Assembly (NCBI RefSeq): GCF_004337985.1
Contig: NC_043741.1
Location: 3,534,953-3,598,952 of the forward strand
Direction: 5' to 3'
DNA from: Pyricularia pennisetigena
Taxonomy: Eukaryota; Ascomycota; Sordariomycetes; Magnaporthales; Pyriculariaceae
Length of the DNA: 64,000 nt
Under the pieces are notes generated by a model. The model was not told where the DNA came from. It did not search any database and saw nothing but the letters and a program-made list of their open reading frames with translations. Below are positions 37,909 through 50,121 of this stretch, one piece after another. How positions within the stretch are numbered: position 1 is the first letter of the stretch; every line of letters starts with the position of its first letter. Both the position numbers and the translations under genes were made by a program.

Positions 37909-38723
37909 GCAAAAGAAAAAGAAAGAAAAAAGGAAAAGAAACAAGGTGGGCGGACCGACATGGGCCGGAATAGACGCGATTGATGGACAAATTAGCATAT
38001 ATTCGCCCAGGCGAGGGTTAGGGGTAGTATGCATACTTGGCATGTTCTGCTTCCCGGTAGCGGGTTGCAAAATATCCACATCGACGTTGCAGTGCGGCCC
38101 TTGGATCGTGTTTGGCGCGGAAGCGCAAAAGGGAGTGTCAAGTAATATTCGAAACACCCGTGTTTGTGGAGGCTCGGCATTGAGGGGGGTTTCAATTGGC
38201 ACGGGAGGTGACAGGAAGCGGGACCTGACTCTGTTGCTTTGGCGTAAATCTCGGTTGTAATATGGAAAGCAGATGGCGCAGTCGCACAACATGTTGGAAC
38301 TCTTGCAAACCACCTGATTCTGTCTGGGTGCTGAAAATGCGATGGGTGTTTTCATATTTTTGTTTATCCTGCCGAGTCCTTTCACTCCTCCTTCTCCTCC
38401 CCACTACTTCTTCTCGTCCTGCATTTTCTCCAACATCAAGCCACACACACGCACACACACACACCCACTTCACCGGTCAGGCCAGGCCCGAGGCCCGAGA
38501 CTACTGCCGCGGCGGTCCATCCCCTCCGGTGTCACTCAAGAAGCTTGCAACATAACATGTCCCGTTCTGGCCCGCCCTGCAGGGGGCGGGGTCGAAAGAA
38601 CTTCGGCCGCGATCTCATGCAGGTTCAAAGCCTATTAAATTGCTGTCAATATATGCACAATGTGGCCGTCCATTGAGATGCCCCCTTGGGGAGGGGGGGA
38701 TACTAAATAGTCTTGGACGTCAT

Positions 38724-38725
<2 letters not shown>

Positions 38726-38755
<30 letters not shown>
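38726..38755. repeat. Homopolymer T30
   Basis: Run of 30 T in intergenic DNA. Confidence 0.85.
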
Positions 38756-38756
<1 letters not shown>

Positions 38757-41700
38757 GAGGGGGTTTCCGATTCATGTTGTTGATCCAATCATTTTGTCTT
38801 GTATGCCAACAAACCCTGATGGTTTATACCAATTCACAAGCCAAGATCTCGGTATGTAAAGGATACCTATATGTGAATCGTCAGTGGCTCCTTCGGAGCT
38901 GAAAGAATAATGGCACGAGAGCCAAGTCTGGGAGACATGTGATTCCTGCGGCCAAATGCTGGCTCTGCGGAGCTTTGCTGGGGATGTGATGTCCAAGCCG
39001 CCGCTTGGAATCCAGAATATCATTGAGCAAAGTTAAATTCCCCAAGTATCAGTCAGGTCACAGTAGCTAGACGCATCAATCATTGCCAGCGCCTCGACCA
39101 TGAACAAGTTAAGATCGTAGAACGACGACAGGTGGGGCTTAAGCCTTCTCTGAATATGCACCAAAGTGGGTGAGTATTTCCCTGCTATTTTGGTCAAGAA
39201 GTGTGGTTTGTTCGTTCGGGGCACAACATTTCGAGTTGCTGCTCATGGAAAAATCGACATACAGCCCGACCGGTCAAACATATTGCGACTGCGGTATTTG
39301 GGACTCATCGGGCTTAACCGAGCGGACCCCGTCCAATCAGCATGTAAAGGTGCATCACCTAACATACATGGATGTTATTTGTTACAACTTCATCTGGTTA
39401 TTACAATTACCTGGATCTAGCTCTATATCCCCTGCAAACGATACTCCCTATACAGGTGACATCAGAAGAAACTCATGAAGTCGCGAAGGTTATATCGACT
39501 CAACATATACCGTCCCCAGTGGGATCATGGCTGCACTTGTGCAGTATCGCGGCAAGCTGGGCCGAATATCCCGGCCCCATGGTAGGGTAGGCTTCACTGA
39601 AGCCATCCGACGCCAACCTTGGAAATAGGTGAATCATCCGGCTTTCCACAGCAGAAACACTTTCCCAGCCCTGTCAAACATGCCAACCGGTCGAGCCAGG
39701 CTATCGATATCCTGGTTCAAAAGAAGAATGGGCGTTGTCGCTTTGGCGCAAGTTGCCGGTTCAGCCCCAGTACTGGTTCCGGCTCGCAGATCATCTTTCC
39801 TTGCTTGGCCCGGGGTTTGCAGCTCCTGATGGTCGGCGGAGGACCGAGACAAGCCCTAGCCGCCTGCCTTCACCAAAGTTCATACAGCCGAGGACTCCCG
39901 TGTAACCTTCGACTTCGATGCACATTTTCCGTCCAGATTTGGCCAAATTTGTGAGCAGGGTAGCAGGCATATTTTTTAATGTGTATGTACACTCCGAGAT
40001 AGCTGGGCCGGGTAGTTCTCGAAGTAAAGAATCAAAGAGCCATAATCACCTCGCCATAGCGTGGTCAAGTGTTGCCATCGTTACAATATGAGCCGTGCAT
40101 CTGAGGAGAAGCAGGACGACATTTGACAGATGCAAGGGCCTGTCTGGGCGGGGAAGAAAGGAGAAATGTTCATGAGGGGCCCAACCCTGAGTTTGGCAAG
40201 TTTGGTTCGGGCCAACCAATCCGAACAGCAATCATAAAACAGCCTAGTTTGCCGTCGTTCAAGCAGTGAGAAGTCGTGATCTCTGGCATGTGGCCTGCAT
40301 CGTCGACGGCGGGGAAGCTGGCTCAAATCCACTTTGCTTATTACAAAGCTTGAATGGGTATAGAATGTCCGGCCCCCATATGTACTATACCTTCCTCCGG
40401 TTCCAAACAAAGCTGAGAAAGGCCACGGGTGGTGGGAAAGGAGAATCGCCTGGACTTGAAGATTCTCATTGTCGACGGCTGCAAACAGCTTTCTGCTTTC
40501 ATGCCATCCGTAACTTAGTCAACCATGGGAAACAGGTAGCCAAGTCAATTGTGTGCAAGCGCTGACACGATTGGTGGTGCCCTGTTATTTCTTCAGAGAG
40601 TGACATGATAGCCTATCATTAGCCTAGCCGCCCAGACTGCCCAGATGCACTGCCGGGAGCGAAGATGCAGCACCGGCGGAGGCACATGGAGCAGGAATAG
40701 GGTGGTGTGTTTAATGCAATGAGGCGGCATGCAAGGGAAGCGAGCTGAACCCCCTTCCTCATCCGAGTTCCAATCCTGTCATCCATGGGTTTATCTCCCG
40801 AATGCTCAGATAGAAAATCAGGGGCTGATGTGATTGTCGCCCCTTTGTTTGATAGCATGGTCGGGCCAGTTAGCTATTCAGCCAGCCCCATGAGCCGGGC
40901 AAAGTAGGCGGCCAACGAACCACTCGACTCGGTTGATCGGCTGGTCGGTCTTCTTCCCGAAATGCCGAGATAGGCAGCTAAAGTTTTCTTATCACAGTTC
41001 CGCGACGTTCAACAACACAGCTGCGAAACAATTCCCAAGAACACAGCACAGACCCTGCCACGCCCAGACCGTTACAAGGTTTATTTGCGGGGTTCGGGAT
41101 ATTACAACCTACTGTATGAGTAGGTAACAGAGCTTTATCAAGGGTTCCAAGCGTTCAACGGAGTGTCGCGTTCAATTTTGAGTTGAAGTACGGGGTCAAT
41201 CATTTTCCTCTTGCTTTACCGATAAAGCGTGGAGAAGGAGAAGATCAAAGTGTCGTGGAACTCGGCGTGAGTTCGGGGGAAATGACTACGTGGTAACTAC
41301 TGAGTCTGTCAGATAGGAGTGGATGGGTCCAGAAAAAAAAAGAAAAGGAAGGAATCAATGATGAGATAGGCGTCGTACGTTCCTGTCAAGCTGACGAAAA
41401 TGGAAGGTACGTACCTGCACCTATCTACTACCTAGGAGGTGCCTTACAACAGACAGATAAAAGCTCCTTCTTCTCCCCACGGGGTTTATCCCAAGGTTCC
41501 TGCTGGCTCGGTTGAAATGCATCCAGACCCGCCTAGCGCGCTTGAGGTTTCCTATACCGTGTATGTTTCCATCCGCTTTTCGGCAACATCAGGGGTCGGA
41601 ACGTGGGGGGCACAGCGCCGTCCGCGCGCTTTTGCTTGGCCCAAGACTTTGCCTGCTGGGCGTGCCATCCGTATACAAACCTCTTTCATCATATCATGGG

Positions 41701-42482
41701 ACAGGCCGGATGATGGTCTTTGTTCCAACTCTAAAAGCAGAGTAAAAATTTCGTCATGGGATCCATATCCTCTCATCCGCTGTCACTTGGCGAATTTTCA
41801 TCGGTGCGCAATCGGCCATGTCGATGGCCTCAGCGTTGCATTCACTTATCCACTCGCTGATGAGATTGCTGGACATTTTATCTGTGGCAGTATCGAACGA
41901 ACCCTGTCGAGCGGGTATTTGCGCACGTCATCGTCTGGGGTTAAGTCGCAAGAATGAAAGCCAAGCCAGGCCTTAGTATGGCTAGCCGCATCGCATCTAT
42001 TGTGCGTGCGTTCGAAGTACCAAGTTGTTCACTGTCGATACTAGTCTATTGTCTTCTTTTTACCTTACTCTTCGTATTACCATACTTAAACAAGCCTTCG
42101 TATTGCAACTTTCTCGGGGGGTTGTTGTTGCTCCTTTCTTTTATTCTGACCCCTCTTAATACGCGCATAGTGATTGATTGATACTGACGCCATGTCCGGT
42201 TCATCCATGGGCCAGAAAGATAACACACACCACCAACGTTGACTATTGATTGGTTAACCGCGATAAGGCCTGTCATGACTCTCGCCGTGTCAAGTTGATC
42301 GGATCTGTTTGGCAAACCATTGTCTCATTCGCTTGTCTGATGCTGTCCGTTGACCGGATTGTCACATCCCTCATTTTACCCCCCACCCCGCATTGTCAAA
42401 ATTCTGTGCCCCGGGAAGTTCCCCAGCTCTGGCTACTGGACCTGGGCGGGCTGGGGATGCATGATAAGGAAAAAGAGACACA

Positions 42483-42510
42483 ACACACACACACACACAC
42501 ACACACACAC
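42483..42510. repeat. (AC)14 microsatellite
   Basis: Fourteen perfect AC units in the gene-free region between met2 and cre1. Confidence 0.9.
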
Positions 42511-43157
42511 CTCATGCTGTGCCAAATCAAATGTCAGCAACGCTATTGAGATACTGGGCTTTCCTAGACCGCGCAAGCTAAGCCTACCATTTTTAGGCAA
42601 AGAAAGCGGGCGCTGCTCAACAAGAGTAAAAGAAAACAAGGGATTTAACAGCCATCCCCAAAACATTACGGTTTCCGTATTCACAATTATTTCCCAAGTT
42701 ACAAAGCCAGACGTACATGCACAATAATATTGCAACACAAAAACCTGCGCAACCCACGCCTTGGCATCTGTGGTGACACCGGCCTGAGGAATGGATCGAT
42801 CACAAATCAGTATTACATGTTACACCTATTACCTAAACTCTTCACACTACCTACCCACTTTGTTTCCTTTTACCGGCTTTGTTGATCATCCCACATTTTC
42901 TTGCACAAGCATTTTTCTTCACAGTAGCATTACTAGCCAAGATTGTTTCGACAAAACCGGGCTTGGCAACTCCAAATCAGAGCTCTCTGTCCCCAAGTCT
43001 CCACAACTATCTACCGGTTGCTGTGTGTGTTGTTTTCCTCCTTCTCTTTCTTTCATTGTTTGTTTAGTCTGCCCCTCATCCGTGGATATAAGTACCATCC
43101 CGATGAGAAATGGGGCCACCCCAAAAAAAGATAACACTCTATGCATACTGTAGATAG

Positions 43158-43171
43158 ATATATATATATAT
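43158..43171. repeat. (AT)7 microsatellite
   Basis: Short perfect AT tract in intergenic DNA, preceded by TAGATAGA. Confidence 0.75.
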
Positions 43172-43650
43172 GTAAGTTACATTACAGAAATGTCTGGTTT
43201 TGACGCAGCACCTAGTCATGTATCATTACGGAATAACACCCACCGCGCCTTGGGGGTGGGTTAAGGTGGGCTCTTTTGACGTAAATGTGTGGAGGACGAT
43301 AAAAAGCTGGGGCTGCCAAGAAAAGGGAGAAAAGTTAAGAGATTGAGAAACAGACAAATGAGGCAAGGAAGGTCCAAAGGGTCTCCTCGAAAGGAAGGAA
43401 AGGCTAATCTAGATTTTCACAGAAGAAAGAAATGAAAGACGCACATCTTGCTCGCGTGGGAAATGATTGGCCAAATATAGCTTTGGGGACAGGACCCGGA
43501 TGGGCGTGTGTTGCGGCTGAGGACCTTGTCTGGCGCGATGATGAATCAGCTGCGCGCCTTCAGGTCTGACAATTCGCAAATCCCTTGCATAAGGGCATAA
43601 GGTGAGAGAGGGAACCAGCAGACAATAAGCCATGATAATCGTTATTACCC

Positions 43651-43652
43651 NN
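43651..43652. other. Two undetermined bases at a G-run
   Basis: NN directly before a run of eleven G, suggesting a sequencing or consensus problem at the G homopolymer. Confidence 0.9.
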
Positions 43653-44721
43653 GGGGGGGGGGGACGACGACCCCTTCCCCCGCCAGGCCCGGGGAACATG
43701 GACCCATGGAAATACGTATTTGTGCAAATGGTGAGCCTTGCTTCTTGCGCCAATAAAACCCACGGGGGGTAGCATGATACGATAGCCTCTGGACCGAAGA
43801 AAAAAAAGTTAAAGACCAAAGAGAGGAGGGGGGTAGAGGGGGTGGGATATCGGGGAAATGGGCTGGGGCTGACGTGATCCTTCCTTGGTGGCGGTGACAC
43901 ATTTCATTACTTGCCTTTGGCGGCTCATACTCAGCATGGACTTATTTGATAGCTGAGCAAAGGGATGAGCAGAAAAAAAAAAAAGTTTGACAGCGGAAAT
44001 CCCCGAGGTACAGAGTGTTGAAGGTTCTTCCGCTGTTTCCGCGTGTCATGCAAGAGAGGCTTGATCATTGTGGACGCATTCAAATGCACCCAGGGGCTGT
44101 TATCCTACCCCTCTGGTTGCATGCAAGTCATGCTGGTAAATGTGAAAGTCTTCTGTGCCTAGTAAACAAACAAAAGCCGATCGAGATGGGGGAGAGTCTT
44201 GATTCATATTGTACAGCCAGTGAGACTGTTTGGTATACCGCGGGTTCCAAATACAATACAATTCAAATTCACTTGGGCGAGAAAAGAACAATGAGAAGAA
44301 GGCCCGCACATGTTTAGATCCCGCCAGGAATCAGAGTCAACAAATGGACAGGGGAGAATTTAGTTAATATCCGTTACCATCAGAAAAAAAAAAAAAGAAA
44401 TCCAAGTATCACCATATGGCGACAAACTTGGGGCGCGGATGTGGCAACAATAGGCCACAAAAGTAGAAAACTGTTAAGTATGACAAAAGAAGAGAGAACA
44501 TCAAAAAGACAAAGCGCCGGTTTCCAGTCTAGTAACCCTTTCTATATCCGAGCAGTAAAAAGCCATCATCAGTCGTCCCTGTGGCATTATTCGCAAATAA
44601 CCGGATCCCTTCTAATCTTTCTTTTATAACGCCCCTGATACGCTTAAAACAAATCATATCTTTAGTAGTTTCAAGTCCATGGATAGGTCTGCATGGCAAG
44701 GTAGTATTTCGGCCATGCAGA

Positions 44722-46035
44722 TCACATCCGGTCCATTAGATCCCCTCCAGAAACACTGTTGGAGGACGAGCTCCTGCCACTGAGATGGTATCCATCGCTG
44801 GGAGTGAGAAGATCATGAACGGCGACCTTGGGAACGGGAAGTTTCCTCTGAGACCCATCGGGACGACTCATTATGTCAGCCAGCGAGATGCCGCCACTCC
44901 TGCCGCCAGCAGGCGGTGCGGCCATGGCGCTCGGCTGAGGGTGGCCGTAAGGTGCGTCCGGTTTCGGCTCCAAAGGCGCCAGGGCGGGCGTGGTGTGCTG
45001 CTGAAGGCTCAATGAGCGGAAGGGTGGAAGCTCATAAGAAGTCGGCATTGAGTAGTTCGAAGGTCTAAGACGAGGAGAATGAGCAGGTGTTGCCAGAGGC
45101 GTGTGATCAGGGGTAGGCGAAAGCGAGTCGTGGGAGAAAGTCGGCGATGACGGAGCAGTCGACTGGGGCGAGTTGGGCCTGGACCTCTTCGCCTGTCTAT
45201 AGCTCTGGTTGTAATGATCGTCGTCCTCATGCGAGTGAGATCGAGACATGTGGTAGCTTGAGAGAGAAGCCACAGGGCCAGCTCGAGGATGAGAGCTGTT
45301 GTGCATGTAGTACGGGTGATGCCTGGAGCTGTGATGATGGTGATGAGGAGGCGCCATCAAGTTGTCGCGCTCCACCTGATGAGCAGCTTTGGCGAGCATC
45401 GAGATGTCCATGTTGTTGGAGGTCGGGGGCGGCCCACGGTGGTACGGGTAGGCAGCATGAGGGTTAAGCCCCGACGATGGTCCAGCGTACTGCGCGTAAG
45501 AGTGAGGAGGTGACACGTTGGGTGAACCGAGGACGGAGGGTGGCGCCGACCGTATCGCCTTGTGGCCCTGAGGCGGCGCCATCATTCCATCGGGACCGAC
45601 CATGGCATGGTGCTGAGCTTGACCCTTGGCTCCTCTCCTTGAGTTGGGGTTGTTGTGTATCCTCGAGTGGCGGGTGAGCTCATCAGAGCGAGAGAACTTT
45701 TTGCTGCATCCAGGGAACTGGCATGCGTGGGGCTTCTCGCCAGTGTGCGTCCTGATGTGACGAGTCTGGTGCTCAAGACGATGGAAGGCCTTATCGCAGA
45801 GCGGGCACTTGTAGGGCCGTGGCATCTCCATGTTTGCCGGTTCTGAGGTGGATTGGCCACTGGGTAGAGGGCCGTTGGGCCTGATTGCTGTGACGGCGGC
45901 CATGTCGCCTCCCTCAGTAGACTGTTTTTGGGTCTGTTGCGGCTGCTTGGATGGTTGTGGTGCTGATGGGGATGTTGAAGATGCTTCGGGGTTCAGCAGA
46001 TTGGAAAAATCCACTGCTGACTGAGCTCGTTGCAT
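44722..46035 (-). CDS. cre1: Carbon catabolite repressor CreA/Cre1, two C2H2 zinc fingers (437 aa)
   Basis: A Mig1-type DNA-binding repressor that shuts off genes for alternative carbon sources and plant-wall hydrolases when glucose is present. It binds SYGGRG sites. It is a single exon of 437 codons, intronless like other CreA genes. The N-terminus has the conserved VDFSNLLNP. The zinc fingers lie at residues 77-97 (C77, C80, H93, H97) and 105-127 (C105, C110, H123, H127), joined by the classic linker HTGEKPHAC, with specificity helices HRLEHQTRH and RSDELTRH. A His-rich stretch ([12 protein letters not shown]) lies in the middle. The Ser/Pro-rich region contains [13 protein letters not shown] and [12 protein letters not shown]. 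The conserved repression region [20 protein letters not shown] is near the C-terminus. Length is close to Aspergillus CreA. SYGGRG matches are clustered 410-810 bp upstream, consistent with autoregulation. Confidence 0.98.
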   Translation of the reverse strand: MQRAQSAVDFSNLLNPEASSTSPSAPQPSKQPQQTQKQSTEGGDMAAVTAIRPNGPLPSGQSTSEPANMEMPRPYKCPLCDKAFHRLEHQTRHIRTHTGEKPHACQFPGCSKKFSRSDELTRHSRIHNNPNSRRGAKGQAQHHAMVGPDGMMAPPQGHKAIRSAPPSVLGSPNVSPPHSYAQYAGPSSGLNPHAAYPYHRGPPPTSNNMDISMLAKAAHQVERDNLMAPPHHHHHSSRHHPYYMHNSSHPRAGPVASLSSYHMSRSHSHEDDDHYNQSYRQAKRSRPNSPQSTAPSSPTFSHDSLSPTPDHTPLATPAHSPRLRPSNYSMPTSYELPPFRSLSLQQHTTPALAPLEPKPDAPYGHPQPSAMAAPPAGGRSGGISLADIMSRPDGSQRKLPVPKVAVHDLLTPSDGYHLSGRSSSSNSVSGGDLMDRM

Positions 46036-46447
46036 GTGAAAGCCCTTTGGAGGCCGAGTCTACCACTCGACGGTTCAAAGGGAGAGAAAAAAAAAGAAGA
46101 AAAATCCTCCTCGGCAACTCGCCGTTTGCTCCTGCAGGTTTGAGCAGGATAGATGAAATCGATTTAGTTTTCCAGGTATAGCGTGCCACAGAGTTAAAAT
46201 TGGCACAAGGGTTTTGTTGATAGGTTTTGATCCGAGTATTCGTCTTGTGAGTTGTGTTGTTGTGCTGCCTCTGTGGATTCAGCCCAAGCTCTAGCCGAAG
46301 GAAGCTTTTGTTCCCAAGAATTCAATGAGGTAAAGTAAATGGCTTTTAGTTGCAAGTTGAAATCACCGAGGTTAGTTGGTGGGAAAGACAACGACTGCTA
46401 TATAACAGTCGGGTTCTGTGAAGGTTTTTTTTCTGCTTGGGTTGAAC

Positions 46448-46847
46448 GTGGGGGGACGGGGGAAGCATTAGCTTTAAAGCAAAAAGTGGCGGCGGATCGT
46501 ACGGCCAAATTCGGTCAGGTAAGCACCAGGCAAATTTTCAGGAGAGGACAGGAACCATGGAGGGACCTGGTTTCCCTTTAAATGGGGTTACTGGGCCCTG
46601 GGCGTGAGCAAGGTACAACAGCCTGGGGGCCCAGGGTTGGCGTGTGCGTGAGCGCTGGGCTGCTCTGGAGTTGGGCGGGCCGGCAACTACCACCTAGGGT
46701 GTGGAGTAAAAGATTGTGGAGAAGGGGGGGGGGGGGGGGGGGGGGGGGCAGCATTGGAACAGGGCAAGGGGCGGAAAGCTGGAGGGGCGTGGTGTCATCA
46801 ATCAGCGCCGCACTCTTGGAATTTTTCACACCCACCCACTCCTCCAC
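46448..46847. promoter_or_regulatory. Cluster of CreA-type SYGGRG sites upstream of cre1
   Basis: Matches at 46448 (GTGGGG), 46623 (CTGGGG), 46665 (CTGGAG), 46779 (CTGGAG) and 46842 (CTCCAC, i.e. GTGGAG on minus). Five in 400 bp, where roughly 1.6 are expected by chance at equal base composition. GC-rich composition raises that expectation. The 46623 site lies inside an inverted repeat CCTGGG-GG-CCCAGG (46622-46635). CreA is known to bind its own promoter in other fungi, so autoregulation is a reasonable inference. Confidence 0.45.
46724..46748. repeat. Homopolymer G25 in the cre1 upstream region
   Basis: Uninterrupted G25 on the plus strand (C25 on the cre1 sense strand), about 690 bp upstream of the cre1 start. 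It could form a G-quadruplex. The true length is uncertain. Confidence 0.8.
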
Positions 46848-48361
46848 CCTGTAGGTACACAAAGCACGTAGCATACCCGCACCATTTACCACACAATAAT
46901 GTGTACTGTACCTTGCCATGTCGTGATGGTACGCAAAGATAGATAAATATTAAGAAGAGATTGATACATATACGTAGTGATGCGAGTGTCGTACAACGGT
47001 TGCGGTATCTGCCCCGATTTTGTGTGGTTTATGGGAGTTTTGAGTCCAGCCACTGCTCTTTACCGAATGTGTCGGCAATAAATTTCGGACAGGATTAAAA
47101 TGAGGAACAAAAAAAAATCAGTAGATATACAACAACAACAAACAAACAAAGCAAAGGAACTGGACTTTTTACTATGGAATGTGTCGCGCACCCCGGGTTC
47201 TCCCTTGGGTGCCTGATTACCTGTTTCAATGAGTTACTGCTCGGCAGCCTAGGCACTTTTCCTCCCTTCACTAACGACGTCGAGCAGCGAGCCGGGATGT
47301 GCCGGAAGCGCAAGGGAAGGGAAAGGAACCATTAAGAAAAACGCGAAGAGAGACTTAGGGGGAAAAAAAATCAGATCACATTTGACAGCTTCCCGTTCCG
47401 CGGGCTCCTGACAACTGGGGCCACAAAGCACAATCTCCTTTCAACCGGGTAATAAATACTTTGCCCATCGGTTATTCGCTCGATGCTTTCACCCGGCTCA
47501 CTTCATGTGTTTCTTTGCGTTGATTTCGATCTTCGGACGAATCGGAAAGACATACGATCTTGAATACATCAAGGTAAGGAAGGGTAGGTGAGTACTTGGG
47601 TTGCTATTTCAAAATCTCGCCCGACAATCTCTTACCCCAGGTCTACTCCAGCTGGGGTTATGGCATGGCATTGTCGACAGTTGACAACCGAGGGTAGAGG
47701 CAGTAGTACCATCACAGACTTTCTTTTCCATCTTGACACACCCTATCTCGCACCGTTGCTAAAACTCGGAAACTAGCGCTCCTATATCTGTGACTCGAGA
47801 ACGTGATAAAGCAATGTTCTTGGCTGGCATTACGGTACAGAAGGAGCAAATCCTCCCCATTGTCCCATCTCAGGTCATCCGTAGCCACTGGGAAGTATCA
47901 AAGGTAGCTGAATGCATTACGACTTACATTGGCGGCGGGCGGTGAGCGATGGTGGCTTACGTGAATGCAGCTACAAGGCGAGAAGCAACCGTTGGGTAAA
48001 TGAGTGCCAAAGAATCAACAGTCATGGCTGCCTGTGTTTTGCTCAGAGGGATGATTGGGCGTCTACGTTTCCGTATTTTTGTTGTATGCCCACGACATGA
48101 CCTGATGCAATTAGACAGATACGATGGGAACATGCGTTTGCCATGGCAGAGCAGATATCCATCTCGACTTGGGTCTTTTTTTTTTCTTTTTTCTTTTTTT
48201 TTTTTTATCTCTTTCTCCTTTGGCCAGTGCTATGTACCCAATTGTACGATGCGAAAGAACATTAGTGGCTTGCTTTCTGGTTGACGACATTGCAAGTCTC
48301 TGATTCGGATCCAAGCAAAAAGTACCACGTCCATCATGTCGGTTGTGGAGAGCGTGGGGTC

Positions 48362-48384
48362 TTTTTTTTTTTTTTTTTTTTTTT
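48362..48384. repeat. Homopolymer T23
   Basis: Run of 23 T in intergenic DNA. Confidence 0.8.
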
Positions 48385-50037
48385 CTCCTAGTCATTTCCT
48401 CTTTCTCCCTCGTTCCCTTTCCTTGGTATAAGCTCGTAGATTTAGATCATCCAATTTCCACCATATGTTCTCATGGCCAATCGGTCCTAGGTCCGGGCCT
48501 GTCGTGGCGGTCGATGCGAAGGGGACTATTTGCTCACAATTTGTATTCTTTTTCTTGTGATTTCAATGCTCATGCCAGGACCCAATTCACCGTTCGAAAT
48601 TTCTTCCTTGTCGAGAGAAGCGGTGCTGGTAAGGTACCTACCGTAGTCGTCGGTACGAAATTGGGGTCTAGCTTACGTCAGGGGGTGGCCCTAACAGATA
48701 AGGGATAAGGAGGACCGGAACGAAAAATCTGGGAGCTGTGGGGGTGCAGATAGTGAGTGCCGTGCCATGTTCTTCTCATCGCCAGTTGCGGTTGGGGTTT
48801 TCTGGGGCTTTCGCCATTGCGTAGTTGTATGTGCAGTTGTTGGAATGCCAATACCGTAGAACAAACAAACAAACAGCTTTTTTACCCACACACGGGCTTC
48901 CCAAGAAGTTCATTACGTGAATCGACACAGTAACAGTACAGAAGGAAATGTAAACAAAAAGAAAGCGCAGCAACTCTTTGGGTGGACATGTGCATCGAGG
49001 GTTGATCTGGGCTTACCGTACTGCTGCTGGCTTCCAAATGACGGGTAGACGCAGCAAATCTGTCGTAAAAAAACGCGGTTTTGGATTTCCACAGTCTCAC
49101 ATGCATTCAAAAGGGTTCTCTACTGGGGGCCCATATCCACCAAACATCTCTTTTCAGGCATGGCCAAGCCTGTCTTGCTTGGACGCGACACGGGGTTTGT
49201 GTCATGGAGGCAATTGTAGCTCGTGGGGAGCAGGTGGTCAGGCAAGGAGTCGGCAGTAAGAAAGAAGAAGAAGAAAATAGATCAGCGTCACTGCCACGCA
49301 AAATCCGGGGTAAAGCCCATCATGCAATCAAGACTTCAGCAGAAGATGTTGGAACTAATTTACTAGGCTCAAGCGGTTGAAAGCCATCATGACTAAAATG
49401 TTATGTGTACCTGGCACGGGAAAAAGCGAGACAAAAAAAGCACGTTTCTGCGGTCAAAATTGCGTATGAAATCACATGCTCAAGAATCCAATCATGTTAT
49501 CGCCAAAAAAAACCTCGCGAATTACTACCCCGAAAAAGAGCATGGGAAAAGCGCATTCTGACACCTGCCCTGTCCAATATCTCGCTCCCTCTCGGCCCTC
49601 GTGTACTTGGCTGGTCCGCCCCGGAAATTGGCACCGGCTTGTTCGCTTATCTTGCGCAACCCCGAGCCTTTTTCCTTCCAGTCTCCTTCCTCCTACACTC
49701 GAATATCCCTGATTTGTTTAGGCGCCGCCTGGGCATTAACTGTCCATCCCCAGGTGATTAAAAGTGTGGGGGAGTAAGTGAACATCAGATATGCCACCTA
49801 AAACCACGGGGTTTGAAAGGTTATCTTTTCGACCACTTTTCGTTTATCCGAGTCTGGGTCGGTCCGGATACAACTGAGTTATCTTTCATTTTCCCCCAGT
49901 AAAGCACCAATTCGGGCAACACGTGCTTGGCAGTTTTGATTGAGCTCAATTCTGATCAGGGCGTCAATGCTACCAACCGGTCCAAGCAAGCATGTGCTGC
50001 CCCTCACTGTGCTCCAGGTTTTCTTGGGGGGGGGGGG

Positions 50038-50121
50038 NNNNNNNNNNNNNNNNNNNNNNNNNNNNNNNNNNNNNNNNNNNNNNNNNNNNNNNNNNNNNNN
50101 NNNNNNNNNNNNNNNNNNNNN
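50038..50121. other. Assembly gap, 84 N
   Basis: 84 undetermined bases immediately after a run of 12 G and before TTTCCCCC, so assembly probably failed at a G/C homopolymer. Open frames crossing it are meaningless. Confidence 0.98.

Larger units (their letters stand above)
36620..44721. other. Gene-free 8.1-kb region between met2 and cre1 (convergent)
   Basis: No protein gene is supported. It contains 3' flanks of both genes, a hairpin (37894-37908), a 10-base telomere-like match (38014-38023), a CT-rich, promoter-looking block (about 38375-38475), T30 (38726-38755), (AC)14 (42483-42510), an (AT)7 tract (43158-43171) and a 2-N gap (43651-43652) next to a G-run. Open frames are short and domain-free. 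The region could contain non-coding RNA genes that I cannot recognise by eye. Confidence 0.5.

Noticed and set aside
37801..38385. 194-codon minus-strand frame
   Set aside because: Crosses an A/T-rich simple run and the hairpin, and has no recognisable domain. An equally open plus-strand frame overlaps it.
38600..38640. Possible tRNA: GGTTCAAAGCC matches a B-box
   Set aside because: The flanking bases do not form a proper T-stem, and there is no A-box or acceptor stem at the right distance.
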